A stretch of DNA of 64,000 nucleotides from positions 73,436,749 to 73,500,748 of the forward strand of contig NC_083095.1 of NCBI RefSeq assembly GCF_949774975.1, written 5' to 3'. Positions 13,263-25,345 of the stretch are shown in pieces. The notes under the pieces were generated by a model. It searched no databases and was not told the DNA's origin. It saw nothing but the letters and a program-made list of their open reading frames with translations. Within the stretch, counting starts at the first letter, position 1, and the number at the start of each line of letters is the position of its first letter. Source of the DNA: Lagenorhynchus albirostris (lineage: Eukaryota > Chordata > Mammalia > Artiodactyla > Delphinidae). The position numbers and the translations under genes are program-made.

Positions 13263-14143
13263 GTTTTTTTAACCTCTTTATTGGAGTATAATTGCTTTAC
13301 AATGGTGTGTTAGTTTCTGCTTTATAACAAAGTGAATCAGTTATACATATACATATGTTCCCATATCTCTTCCCTCTTGCATCTCCCTCCCTCCCACCCT
13401 CCCTATCCCACCCCTCTAGGTGGTCAGAAAGCACCAAGCTGATCTCCCTGTGCTATGCGGCTACTTCTCACTAGCTATCTATTTTACATTTGGTAGTGTA
13501 TATATGTCCATGCCACTCTCTCACTTTGTCACAGCTTACCCTTCCCCCTCCCCATATCCTCAAGTCCATGCTCTAGTAGGTCTGTGTTTTTATTCCCGTC
13601 TTACCCCTAGGTTCTTCATGACCTTTTTTTTTTTCCTTAGGTTCCATATATATGTGTTAGCATACAGTATTTGTTTTTCTCTTTCTGACTTACTTCACTC
13701 TGTATGACAGACTCTAGGTCCATCCACCTCACTACAAATAACTCAATTTTGTTTCTTTTTATGGCTGAGTAATATTCCATTGTATATATGTACCATATCT
13801 TCTTTATCCATTCATCTGTTGATGGACACTTAGGTTGCTTCCATGTCCTGGCTATTATAAACAGAGCTGCAATGAACATTTTGGTACATGACTCTTTTTG
13901 ATTTATGATTTGCTCAGGGTATATGCCCAGTAGTGGGATTGCTGGGTCGTATGGTAGTTCTACCTGTAGTTTTTTAAGGAACCTCCATACTGTTCTCCAT
14001 AGTGGCTGTATCAATTTACATTCCCACCAACAGTGAAGGAGGGTTCATTTTTCTCCACACCCTCTCCAGCATTTATTGTTTCTCGATTTTTTGATGATGG
14101 CCATTCTGACCGGTGTGAGATGGTATCTCATTGTAGTTTTGTT

Positions 14144-14352
14144 TTTGTTTTTCTTTTTTTGTGGTACACAGGCCTCTCACTGCTGTGGCTTCTCCCATTG
14201 AGGAGCACAGGCTCTGGACGCACAGGCTCAGCGGCCATGGCTCACGGGCCCAGCCGCTCTGCGGCATGTGGGATCTTCCCAGACCGGAGCATGAACCTGC
14301 ATCCCCTGCATCGGCACGTGTACTCTCAACAACTGCGCCACCAGAGTAGCCC
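14144..14352 (-). mobile_element. CHR-type SINE (short form) inserted in L1 element B
   Basis: An antisense SINE begins after the T-rich tail at 14,144 and ends at its 5' end, gcgccaccagagtagcc. The 17-bp duplication ctcattgtagttttgtt flanks it at 14,127-14,143 and 14,353-14,369. It splits the L1 ORF2. Confidence 0.95.
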
Positions 14353-17300
14353 CTCATTGTAGTTTTGTTGGCATTTCTCTAATGATTAATGATGTTGAGC
14401 ATTCTTCCATGTGTTTGTTGGCAATCTGTATATCTTCTTTGGAGAAATGTTTATTTAGGCCTTCTGCCCATTTTTGGATTGGGTTGTTTGTCTTTTTGTT
14501 ATTCAGCTGCATGAGCTGCTTGTAAATTTTGGAGATTAATCCTTTGTCAGTTGCTTCATTTGCAAATATTTTCTCCCATTCTGAGGGTTGTCTTTTGGTC
14601 TTGTTTATGGTTTCCTTTGCTGTGCAAAAGCTTGGAAGTTTCATTAGGTCCCATTTGTTTATTTTTGTTTTTATTTCCATTTCTCTAGGAGGTGGGTCAA
14701 AAAGGATCTTGCTGCAATTTATGTCATAGAGTGTTCTGCCTATGTTTTCCTCTAAGAGTTTGATAGTTTCTGGCCTTACATTTAGTTCTTTAATCCATTT
14801 TGAGCTTATTTGTGTGTATGGTGTTAGGGAGTGTTCTAATCTCATACTTTTACATGTACCTGTCCAGTTTTCCCAGCACCACTTATTGAAGAGGCTGTCC
14901 TTTCTCCACTGTACATTCCTGCCTCCTTTAGCAAAGATAAGGTGACCATATGTGCATGGGTTTATCTCTGGGCTTTCTATCTTGTTCCATGGATCTATAT
15001 TTCTGTTTTTGTGCCAGTACCATACTGTCTGGATTACTGTAGCTCTGTAGTATAGTCTGAAGACAGGGAGCCTGACTCCTCCAGCTCCGTTTTTCGTTCT
15101 CAATATTGCTTTGGCTATTCGGGGTCTTTTGTGTTTCCATACAAATTGGGAAATTTTTTGTTCTAGTTCTGTGAAAAATGCCAGTGGTAGTTTGATAGGG
15201 ATTGCATTGAATCTGTAGACTGCTTTGAGTAGTATAGTCATTTTCACAATGTTGATTCTTCCAATCCAAGAACATGATATATCTCTCGATCTATTTGTAT
15301 CATCCTTAATTTCTTTCATCAGTGTCTTATAATTTTCTGCATACAGGTCTTTTGTCTCCTTAGGTAGTTTTATTCCTAGATATTTTATTCTTTTTGTTGC
15401 AATGGTAAATGGGAGTGTTTTCTTAATTTCACTTTCAGATTTTTCATCATTAGCATATAAGAACGCCAAAGATTTCTGTGCATTCATTTTGTATCCTGCT
15501 ACTTTACCAAATTCATTGATTAGCTCCAGTAGTTTTCTGGTAGCATCTTTAGGATTCTCTATGTATAGTATCATGTCATCTGCAAACAGTGACAGCTTTA
15601 CTTCTTCTTTTCCGATTTGGATTCCTTTTACTTCTTTTTCTTCTCTGATGGCTGTGGCTAAAACTTCCAAAACTATGTTGAATAAGAGTGGTGAGACTGG
15701 GCAACCTTGTCTTGTTCCTGATCTTAGTGGAAATGGTTTCATTTTTTCACCAATGAGGACGATGTTGGCTGTGTGTTTTTCATATATGGCCTTTATTATG
15801 TTGAGGAAAGTTCCCTCTATGCCTACTTTCTGAAGGGTTTTTTATCATAATTGGGTGTTGTATTTTGTTGAAAGCTTTATCTGCATCTATTGAGATGATC
15901 ATATGGTTTTTCTCCTTCAATTCGTTAATATGGTGTACCACGTTGATTGATTTGTGTATATTGGAGAATCCTTGCATTCCTGGAATAAACCCCACTTGAT
16001 CATGGTGCATGATCCTTTTAATGTGCTGTTGGGTTCTGTTTCCTAGTATTTTGTTGAGGATTTTTGGATCTATGCTCATCAGTGATATTGGCCTGTAGTT
16101 TTCTTTCTATGTGACATCTTTGTCTGGTTTTGGTATCAGGGTCATGGTGGCCTCGTAGAATGAGTTTGGGAGTGTTCCTCCCTCTGCTATATTTCGGAAG
16201 AGTTTGAGAAGGATAGGTGTTAGCTCTTCTCTAAGTGTTTGATAGAATTCGCCTGTGAAGCCATCTGGTCCTGGGCTTTTGTTTGTTGGAAGATTTTTAA
16301 TCACAGTTTCAATTGCAGTGCTTGTGACTGGTCTGTTCATATTTTCTATTTCTTCCTGATTCAGTCTCAGCAGGTTGCGCATTTCTAAGAATTTGTCCAT
16401 TTCTTCCAGGTTGTCCATTTTATTGGCATAGAGTTGCTTGTAGTAATCTCTCATGACCCTTTGTATATCTGCAGTGTCAGTTGTTACTTCTCCTTTTTCA
16501 TTTCTAATTCTGTTGATTTGAGTCTTCTCCCTTTTTTTCGTGATGAGTCTGGCTAATGCTTTATCAATTTTGTTTATCTTCTCAAAGAACCAGATTTTAG
16601 TTTTACAGATCTTTGCTATTGTTTCCTTCATTTCTTTTTCATTTATTTCTGATCTGATCTTTATGATTTCTTTCCTTCTGCTAACTTTGGGGGTTTGTGT
16701 TCTTCTTTCTCTAATTGCTCTATGTGCAAGGTTAGGTTGTTTATTTGAGATGTTTCCTGTTCCTTAAGGTAGGATTGTATTGCTATAAACTTCCCTCTTA
16801 GAACTGCTTTTGCTGCATCCCATAGGTTTTGGGTCGTCGTGTCTCCATTGTCATTTGTTTCTAGATATTTTTTGATTTCCTCTTTGATTTCTTCAGTGAT
16901 CACTTCGTTATTAAGTAGTGTATTGTTTAGCCTCCATGTGTTTGTGTTTACAGATCTTTTCCTGTAATTGATATCTAGTCTCATAGCATTGTGTTCGGAA
17001 AAGATACTTGATATGATTTCAATTTTCTTAAATTTACCAAGGCTAGATTTGTGACCCAAGATATGATCTATGCTGGATAATGTTCCATGAGCACTTGAGA
17101 AAAATGTGTATTCTGTTGTTTTTGGATGGAATATCCTATAAATATCAATTAAGTCCATCTTCTTTAATATATCATTTAAAGCTTGTGTTTCCTTATTTAT
17201 TTTCATTTTGGATGATCTGTCCATTGTTGAAAGTGGGGTGTTACAGTTCCCTAAAGTCCCCTACAATGCTTGTGTTACTGTCGATTTCCCCTTTTATGGC

Positions 17301-18944
17301 TGTTAGTATTTGCCTTATGTATTGAGGTGCTCCTACGTTGGGTGCATAAATATTTACAATTGTTATATCTTCTTCTTGGATCGATCCCTTGATCATTATG
17401 TAGTGTCCTTCTTTGTCTCTTGTAATAGTCTTTATTTTAAAGTCTATTTTGTCTGATATGAGAATTGCTACTCCAGCTTTCCTCTGATTTCCATTTGCAT
17501 GGAATATCTTTTTCCATCCCCTCAGTTTCAGTCTGTATGTGTCCCTAGGTCTGAAGTAGGTCTCTTTTAGACAGCATATATATGGGTCTTGTTTTTGTAT
17601 CCATTCAGCCAGTCTGTGTCTTTTGGTGGGAGCATTTAATCCATTTACATTTAAGGTAATTATCGATATGTATGTTCCTATTCCCATTTTCTTAATTGTT
17701 TTGGGTTCGTTATTTGTAGGTCTTTTCCTTCTCTTGTGTTTCTTGCCTAGAGAAGTTCCTTTAGCATTTGTTGTAAAGCGGGTTTGATGGTACTGAACTC
17801 TCTCAGCTTTTGCTTGTCTGTAAAGGTTTTAATTTCTCCATCAAATCTGAATGAGATCCTTGCTGGGTAGAGTAATCTTTGTTGTATTTTTTTCTCCTTC
17901 TTCACTTTAAATATGTCCTGCCACTCCCTTCTGGCTTGCAGAGTTTCTGCTGAAAGATCAGCTGTTATCCTTATGGGGATTCCCTTATGTGTTATTTGTT
18001 CTTTTTCCTTTTAATATGTTTTCTTTGTGTTTAATTTTTTATAGTTTGATTAATATGTATCCTGGTGTGTTTCTCTTTGGATTTATCCTGTATGGGACTC
18101 TCCAGCACCAAGAGCCTTTCATCCACACAGCTCAGAATAAACCGAAGAAAAAGTAGAAAGAAAGAAAGAGGATAAAAGAAAACAAAATGAAGTAAGATAA
18201 AATAAAATAAAGTTATTAAAATAAAAATAATTATTAAGAAAACAATTTTTAAAAGTAGTAAAGAAAAAAATGGACAGACAGAACCCTAGGACAAATGGTG
18301 GAAGCAAAGCTATACAGACAAAATCTCACACAGAAGCATACACATACACACTCACAAAAAGACGAAAAGGGGAAAAAATAATCTATTTTGCTCTCAAAGT
18401 CCACCTCCTCAATTTGGGATGATTCGCTGTCTATTCAGGTATTCCACAGATGCACGGTACATCAATTTGATTGTGGAGCTTTAATCCGCTGCTTCTGAGG
18501 CTGCTGGGAGAAATTTCCTTTTCTCTTCTTTGTTCGCACAGCTCCCGGGGTTCAGCTTTGGATTTGGCCCCGCCTCTGCATAGGTCGCTGGCTCAGACAG
18601 GACGGGGTTAAAGGAGCACACTGATTCGGGGGCTCTGGCTCACTCAGGCCGGAGGGAGGGAGGGGTATGGATGCGGGGCGAGCCTGCAGTGGCAGAGGCC
18701 GGCGTGACGTTGCAGCAGCCTGAGGCGCGCCATGCGTTCTCCTGGGGAAGTTGTCCCTGGATCACGGGATCACGGGACCCTGGCAGTGGTGGGCTGCACA
18801 GGCTCCCGGGAGGAGCAGTGAGGAGAGTGACCTGTGCTTGCACACAGGCTTCTTGGTGGCGGCAGCAGCAGCCTTAGCGTCTCATGCCCATCTCTGGGAT
18901 CTGTGCTGATAGCCATGGCTCACACCCGTCTCTGGAGCTCCTTT

Positions 18945-19161
18945 TTTTTTTTTTGCGGTACGCAGGCCTATCACTGTTGTGGCCTCTCCCATTGCGGAGC
19001 ACAGGCTCCGGACGCACAGGCTCCGGACACGCAGGCTCAGCAGCCATGGCTCACGGGCCCAGCCGCTCCGCGGCATGTGGGATCCTCCCGGACCAGGGCA
19101 CAAACCCATGTCCCCTGCATCGGCAGGTGGACTCTCAACCACTGCGCCACCAGGGAAGCCC
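18945..19161 (-). mobile_element. CHR-type SINE inserted in L1 5' UTR
   Basis: An antisense SINE has a T tail at 18,945 and a 5' end reading cgccaccagggaagccc. The 14-bp duplication tctggagctccttt flanks it (18,931-18,944 and 19,162-19,175). Internally, 'gctccggac.cgcaggct' text is duplicated once, lengthening it slightly against the other short-form copies. Confidence 0.95.
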
Positions 19162-20039
19162 TCTGGAGCTCCTTTAAGCAGCGCTCTTAATCCCCTCTCC
19201 TCGCGCACCAGGAAACAAGGCAAGAAAACGTCTCTTGTCTCTTCGGCAGCTCCAGACTTTTTCCCGGACTCCCTCCTGGCTAGCTGTGGTGTACTAGGCC
19301 CCTTCAGGCTGTGTTCACGCCGCCAACCTCACTCCTCTCCCTGCATCCAACCGAAGCCCAAGCCTCAGCTCCCAGCCCACGCCCGTCCTGGTGGGTGAGC
19401 AGACAAGCCTCTCGGGCTGGTGAGTGCTGGTCGGCACCAATCCTCTGTGCGGGAATCTCCCTGCTTTGCCCTCCGCACCCCTGTTGCTGCGCTCTCCTCT
19501 GTGGCTCCGAAGCTTCCCCGCTCCGCCACCCCCAGCCTCTGCTTGCGAAGGGGCTTCTAGTGTGTGGAAACCTTTCCTCCTTCACAGCTCCCTCCCACTG
19601 GTGCAGGTCCTGTCCCTATCCTTTTGTCTGTTTTTTCTTTTGCCCTACCCAGGTAGGTGGGGAGTTTCTTGCCTTTTGGGAGGTCTGAGGTCTTCTGCCA
19701 GCGTTCAGTAGGTGTTCTGTAGGAGTTGTTCCACGTGTAGATGTATTTCTGGTGTATCTGTGGGGAGGAAGGTGATCTCCGTGTCTTGCTCTTCCACCAT
19801 CTTCCGTGCCTTCTTTCGCCATCTTCCGTGCCTTCAAAAAGATTTTAAAAAAAGAAAAAAAAACAATATGGGAAATGAACATTACAGGCTAATGTTATTT
19901 GAATATTGATGTAAGTCAAATCAGTCAATAAGCAAAAATGTTATATCATTTTAATTTGGGTTTATCCTAGGATGAGTGGCTTTTCATTCAAAACACAATT
20001 GATGTAACATAACACATTAATTTAAAATGAAATTTTGAA

Positions 20040-20620
20040 AACGTTAACATTTAAATCATGAAAAGTATCAAATAACTAAACATAAGTCTAAAAAAAGATG
20101 TGCATGACCTCCGGTGAAAACTACTGAATTGTATTAAGAGACACTAAGAAGACCTAAACATAAAGATATTCCATGTTCAAATTTGGAAGAGAAAATACTT
20201 TTCAAATGTCAATTCTCCAAAAACTGATCTACAGATTCATTGCACCCAAGAGTTACTTAACAGAACTTAATTGGTTCTAAATAGATGTGGAAAAAACAAT
20301 GGCGAACATTAGCCAAGTAGTCATGAAGAATGAGAAGAAGATGGGAGGTCTTGCTTTAGCAAATTAAGTCATAGTAATGAAGACAGTGTGGTATTGATGG
20401 GGGCATAGAGACATAGACTACTGGATAAGAAGTAGAGATCCCACACACATTTGGACACTGATACATACATATATGAACACTTGATTTATGATGGAAGTTT
20501 CACGGCAGAAATTAGGGGAAAGACTATTTTCTTTTTTCTTCTCAATAAGTGGTGCAAGGACAATAAATGTCTCTATGGTGTCCTATAAGGACACATTTTT
20601 TCTACATGGAAAAAAACTTG
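20040..20620 (+). mobile_element. Old decayed L1 ORF2 fragment
   Basis: The plus strand resembles L1 reverse transcriptase and downstream ORF2 text (ccaaaaactgatctacagattc; tactggataagaagtagagatcc; ataagtggtgcaaggac). Frames are fully broken. Its right edge meets the truncated exon 3 of the granzyme-like remnant near 20,620-20,625, so this L1 probably interrupted or deleted the rest of that gene. Confidence 0.6.
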
Positions 20621-20624
20621 ACCC

Positions 20625-21714
20625 TGTTGTTGTTGTGTCCTCTCCTGCCTCTTGATGTTGTGGGTCCCCAAGGTGACAATGATTGAGCTGCACAGAGAGC
20701 AGAGTAGGGGTGTGGGGAGCATGGAGTCACGGGAGATACAGACCAGGAGCTGTGACAGGCAGGTGACACAAGGCAGGGCTGCAGCTGAGGGCAAACTGAG
20801 GTGACACATGGTCCTGGGGCTGAGTGACACTGTTCCCTGTGCTCTTCAATGACATGAGGGCAGAGCTCCTGGGAGCTTTCTCAGCAATGTCGTGAAATTA
20901 ACCTGAGTTTGCATTAGGAGCATATAGAGTTGGATCTTCTGAAATCCTCCTGTCCTAGGGCCTAACACAACCTAGGATCTCAGTAAATGATTTTTTGCCT
21001 GCAAGAGTGAATAGCCTCCAATTAGCTTTTGGCTAAGGTTTGGTGGGGATAGTGCAGGTGGGATTCAAGGCCACAAGGATGGGGGAATGGCACTGCCAAA
21101 GGCAGTGGGGCAGTCGAGGGCCTGGGAGGCAGGGGAGATTGGGCAGAAAATGGGCTGCTTGGGGACTGGGGCAGAGTCAAGGCACGCAGAGAGCTTTGGG
21201 TGCTGTCATCTAGCCACTTCTGAACAATCGCACCCTGAGCTCTGCTCCTGGGCAGGAGTGAGGGGTAGAGGGCACTGAGAAATTTCACTGGTTCTTAAGC
21301 TGGGTCCACTGACAACTCCCATACTGCAGACTGTTTGTCTGAGTTGCCCTTTCCTGGGATGGAGTGAGGGATTTTAATTCCTTGTGTTTTGTAGCTTCAC
21401 ATCCTCTGCCAAATGCACAATGCACTTTCCCAGTGGTAAGAGAGAGGCTAAGACCCATGAGAGCTTTTAGTGAACACCCTTCCTTCCTGCCATCCATCTT
21501 TGCTGAGTGTCTATGCATCATTGAACTTGTTAGTCTGGGTTTGGGAAGGGAGCTGAGGTTCAGAAATTTGAGCTGGGCAGAAGAGTTAGAGTACAGGGGG
21601 TTACGTGAGATGGGCTCAGGAATAGGGACTGTCACTCACCTATTCCAGCCCGGGGGAAAGAAGAAAGGCCATCAGCAGCAGGAGTGGCTGCAACATCCCC
21701 AAAGTTCTGCCCAT
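20625..21714 (-). pseudogene. Granzyme B/H-like serine protease remnant (exon 1 and partial exon 3)
   Basis: Two exon-like blocks lie on the minus strand. Exon 1 (21,714 or 21,696 down to 21,640) encodes a leader resembling the granzyme B signal peptide (MLQPLLLLMAFLLSPG) and ends at a good GTGAGT donor. A C-run one base too short puts a TAG in frame at the end of the exon. The exon 3 block starts after a good acceptor (ctctctgtgcag) at 20,687 and encodes SSIIVTLGTHNIKRQERTQQ, close to the granzyme B/H 'VTLGAHNI..QE.TQQ' segment that follows the catalytic histidine exon. After about 60 nt it runs into old L1 sequence near 20,625. I could not find exon 2 (His57) between the two blocks, nor exons 4-5 downstream. 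It lies opposite in orientation to the two chymase genes. Family assignment is an inference from two short exons; granzyme versus another relative of the cluster is not settled. Confidence 0.7.
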
Positions 21715-21952
21715 GTCAGAGCTGCTGTCTTTCCAGACACAAAACACAGGGGAAGGAAGTAGGGGAGGCTCAGTGCCCACACAGACCTCCCACACTGGTG
21801 CTCCCCCGAGCAGGGTGTCAGCATGCAATGTGGTCATCCACATTCTCTGCCATGGGTTAGGTGAGAATGGCACTGCACCACACTTGTATTCCCACTGCCG
21901 AGTCACAAAGTAAGAAGAAAGAACAACAAAGTGAAGGCTGTGATGCAGCCAG

Positions 21953-22392
21953 TGTTACCGAGTCCAAGCTCATACTGCTCACTGCACAACAGGCCAATAA
22001 ATATAGAGATGAGTTGTTGAGGCAAGGAATAGCAAGTTTAGTTGAAAAGCCAGCAGACTGAGAAGATGGTGGACTCATGTCCCAAAGACCCATCTGGCCT
22101 GAGTTAGAATTCAGGTTTCTTTTATACTAAAACGGGAGGAAGTGAAGTCAAGCATTTCTTGGTTCCAGTCAGCCTCTGGAGGGGATGTGTTAATATCTTC
22201 CGTTCTGCAATCTTTCACAGGTGGGCCTGGTCAGGATGTTTCCGGTGAGCTAAACAAAGGTATTTTAGCTTAATGCTCATTTCCTGAGAGGCAGCATCCC
22301 CAGACATAGGCCATTATGTATAATTAAAGCTTTACAGGTAACATCCCTTTAGTGACTAACTTAATAGAATACAAGGGTTCTTCCCTATTACA
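21953..22392 (-). mobile_element. Solo ERV LTR (cetartiodactyl type), antisense
   Basis: A 440-bp block runs from TGTTACC to TATTACA and so has TG...CA ends. It is flanked by a short ccag direct repeat. On the minus strand it carries a TATAAAAG box (plus-strand 22,119-22,126) in the expected middle position. The text (gaggcagcatccccagacat) matches a LTR common in cetartiodactyl genomes. No internal viral genes are present, so it is a solo LTR left after recombination. It lies 240 bp upstream of the granzyme-like exon 1 and points towards it. Confidence 0.75.
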
Positions 22393-23300
22393 CCAGCAGA
22401 GGGGCTGGATCCCCAGAAGCCCCTCAGTGACTGAATCAAGAATATCTCCATTTCTCCATTTTTGGCTGTTTTTTCATTGTGATGAAATCATGAATAAATA
22501 TTTTAAAGGCTAGGTCCAGGGATATGAAAGACACAGCTCTTGCCCTTGAGAAGCTGACAGTTGCTGGACTAGACCTAGAATCTGTGGTAAGAGAACAGGA
22601 TGGTAAGAACTTCGGGGAGGGAGTCTGCTTGGTGCCATTGTGAGGTAGAGGCTGGACTTGCTTTAGGGGCGGATAGACCTGGACACACCCAAGTACCCCA
22701 AACGGCAACCTCATTTCCTATGTTGTCACCATTTCAGTGTTGTATTTTTAAAGTGCTTAGAATCGCCTCTTTAAATGTAAATATTCTGCAACAAAGAGTT
22801 TTTCTTATCCCACAATTTTGAATGAAAGTCCTGGGCTTGATGTTCACTGGACCAAAACAAACCATCCCTGGGCCCATCGGAAGTGAATGACCTGGTGGGA
22901 TTTGTCAGAGCAGGCCCAATAGGGTCAGGTGGGTGGCACAAGGGGGCTGCCTAATGTGGATCACCAGAGCCTGGCTGTGGGCAGCAGGGAACACACTTGG
23001 AGAAGATGAGTGAGAGATCTGTTATATAAATCTCTGTGGGGATTAATCAAATATGTAAACATATTAAGGCTAGTGAGCCAGGTTTCTCACTGTCTGAGGA
23101 TTAGATGGTATTGGTGGCATCAATGTTAATTCCCTAGGTTTGATCATTGGACTGTGGTTATGTAAGAGTGTCCTTGTTTGTAGGGATTACACTCTAAAGT
23201 ATTTGGGAAGTTGATGGAGTACCATGTCAGTAACTTTAGTCTCAAATAGTTCAGGAAAACAAAAGTTTTTTGTATTATAATTGCAACTTTTCTTTATTCT
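22393..23300. other. Intergenic, no gene recognised
   Basis: No exon, RNA gene or young repeat was recognised. The part at about 23,095-23,290 (actgtggttatgtaagagtgtcc ... tctcaaatagttcagg) resembles an old L1-type 3' UTR repeat. The remainder looks unique. Confidence 0.45.
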
Positions 23301-24230
23301 TGAGATTGTTTCAAAATTAGAAGGAACTCCATAGCCTTCACATATATAAAGAACAACCAGTTTGAAGATACGAACTGTAAAGAAATATCTGTTGCAGTAG
23401 CAACAAAAAACATAAGATTCTTAAGAAAAACTTAATCAGAACTGTGAAAAACCTATTCAAGCAAAACGTTAAAGTACTCCTGAAAAATACAAAAACGGAC
23501 CTGAGAAATAGCAGGATATTCTTAATTCTTGAATAGGGTGGATCTATACCAAAAAGGCACTGATTCTCCCAAAGTCAATATAAAATTTTAATGTGTCCAA
23601 TAAAAATATTATTTTTTTCTCCTAGTGTTATACAAGTTCTAGATACTTTCTTAAATTTATGTGGAAAATAAGCATGAAAGAATAGCTAGTCAGATATTAC
23701 AAACATCCTATAAAACTTCTTTTCTGAAAACAGTGTAATGTCCACTCCTGAGTAGACAGAGAGACCAATTAAACAGAATAGAAAATTCACAAGCATACCC
23801 AACTACATATGGAAATGCAGTTTATACTAAGGTGGCATTACAAATCACTGGGGAAAAGATGGACTTTTTAATAAATGATATTGGAGCAATTAGTTAGTCA
23901 TTTGTTAAACTGGAGTCATATATCACGTAAACCGCCAGAACAGACTCAAAATAGATAACAGACACAAACGTATGAAGTAAAAACATAGTAATAAATAAAT
24001 GTCAATAAATACCTTTATAAAGTTAGAGTAGAGAAAGCCCTTCTAGCTAAATCCAGGAACATTAAAAGAAGAGATTGATAAATAAATTTTGATATGTAAA
24101 ATACAATTTTTTTAAGTTTGTATGTCAAAAAAGTGTAAGAAAAGTCAAAATACAGACAACAACTTGGAAAAAAATCACTGCAACATATCACAATCAAAGA
24201 GCTCTATGTAATATATAAAACAAAGAGTTA
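23300..24230 (+). mobile_element. Old decayed L1 ORF2 fragment
   Basis: The plus strand carries degenerate L1 ORF2 text, such as 'agagaccaattaaacagaatagaaaattcac' near 23,760 and 'tttttaataaatgatattggagcaat' near 23,865. No open frame exceeds about 60 codons. It is more diverged than the large L1s at 3-20 kb. Confidence 0.6.
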
Positions 24231-25207
24231 GAAAATGTAAAAAAGAACCAAATAGAACTAAAGAACACAATAACTGAAATTTTAAAACATGGTAGAAGGA
24301 ATCAACAGTAGATTAGATGATACAAAGGAGCAGATCAGCAAACTGGAAGAGAGAATAGTGAATATCCCTCAACCAGAACAGAAAAAAAGATAAAAGAATT
24401 TTTTCAATGAGGATAGTTTAAGAGAACACTGGGACAACATCAAGCATACTAACATTCACAGTATAGGGATCGCAGAAAGAAAAGAGAGACAAAAAAGACC
24501 AGAGAACATATTTGAAGACATAATAGCTGAAAATTTTCCTAACCTGAGAAATGAAACACATATCCATGTGCAGGAAGCACAGGCAGTCTCAAACAGGATC
24601 AACACAAAGTTGACCACACCAAGACACACTGTAATTAAAATGCCAATAACTAAATATTAGTTTTATATTAATATTAAAAGTAGCAAAGGAAAAGCAACAA
24701 GGGGAACTCCCAGCTATCCACTGACTTTTCAACAGAAACTTTGCAAGCCAGAAGGGAGTGGCATGATATATTTAAAGTGATGAAAGGGAAAAACATACAA
24801 CCAAGAATACTCTACCGAGCAGGTTATCATTCATATTTGATGGAGAAATTTAAAGTTTTACGGACAAACAAAAAGCTAAGACTCCAGCATCACAAAGCCA
24901 GCTTTATAACAAATGTTAAAGGGACTACTCTAAGTTGAAAAGAAAAGGCCACAACTAGAAGTATGAAAATTACAAGAGGAAAAGTCTCATTAGTAAAGGT
25001 AAATATACAGTAAAGGTAGTAAATCAACCACTTATAAAGCTAGTAGGAAGGCTAAAAGACAAAAGTAGTAAAATCATCTCTATCCACAATAAGTAGTTAA
25101 GGGATACACAAAACAAAAAGATGTCAAAAATAAATACGGGAGGACAGTAAAAATGCAGGTTGTAAAAATGTGTTCGGACTTAAGAGACCAGCACCTTAAA
25201 ATAACCA

Positions 25208-25246
25208 TAGATAGATAGATAGATAGACAGATAGATAGACAGATAT
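25208..25246. repeat. (GATA)n / (GACA) microsatellite
   Basis: About ten tetranucleotide units, mostly GATA with interspersed GACA, lie inside the inter-ORF region of the L1. This is a candidate polymorphic short tandem repeat. Confidence 0.95.
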
Positions 25247-25261
25247 AAGCTTGATGGTAAC

Positions 25262-25345
25262 CACACATCAAAGATCAATAATAGATACACACAAAAAAAG
25301 AGACACACATCAAAGATCTGTAATAGATAGACACACACACAAAAA
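25262..25345. repeat. Imperfect tandem duplication of about 42 bp
   Basis: Two adjacent copies share 'cacatcaaagatc..taatagata' followed by an 'acaca..aaaaa' stretch: 25,265-25,303 and 25,307-25,345. It sits directly after the GATA repeat within L1 inter-ORF sequence. Confidence 0.75.

Larger units (their letters stand above)
13263..19836 (-). mobile_element. L1 retrotransposon (element B), antisense, near full length
   Basis: On the minus strand this reads from an L1 5' end at about 19,836 (repeated 'cggaagatgg' starts) through a GC-rich 5' UTR, a mostly deleted ORF1, ORF2, and a 3' UTR ending in oligo(T) at 13,263. The longest surviving ORF2 stretch is about 460 codons (15,742-14,354), with FADD reverse transcriptase text. 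It is interrupted by two antisense SINEs (14,144-14,352; 18,945-19,161). An internal deletion at about 18,102 joins ORF1 directly to the 5' UTR. It appears to have landed in the A-rich tail of L1 element C. Confidence 0.9.
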
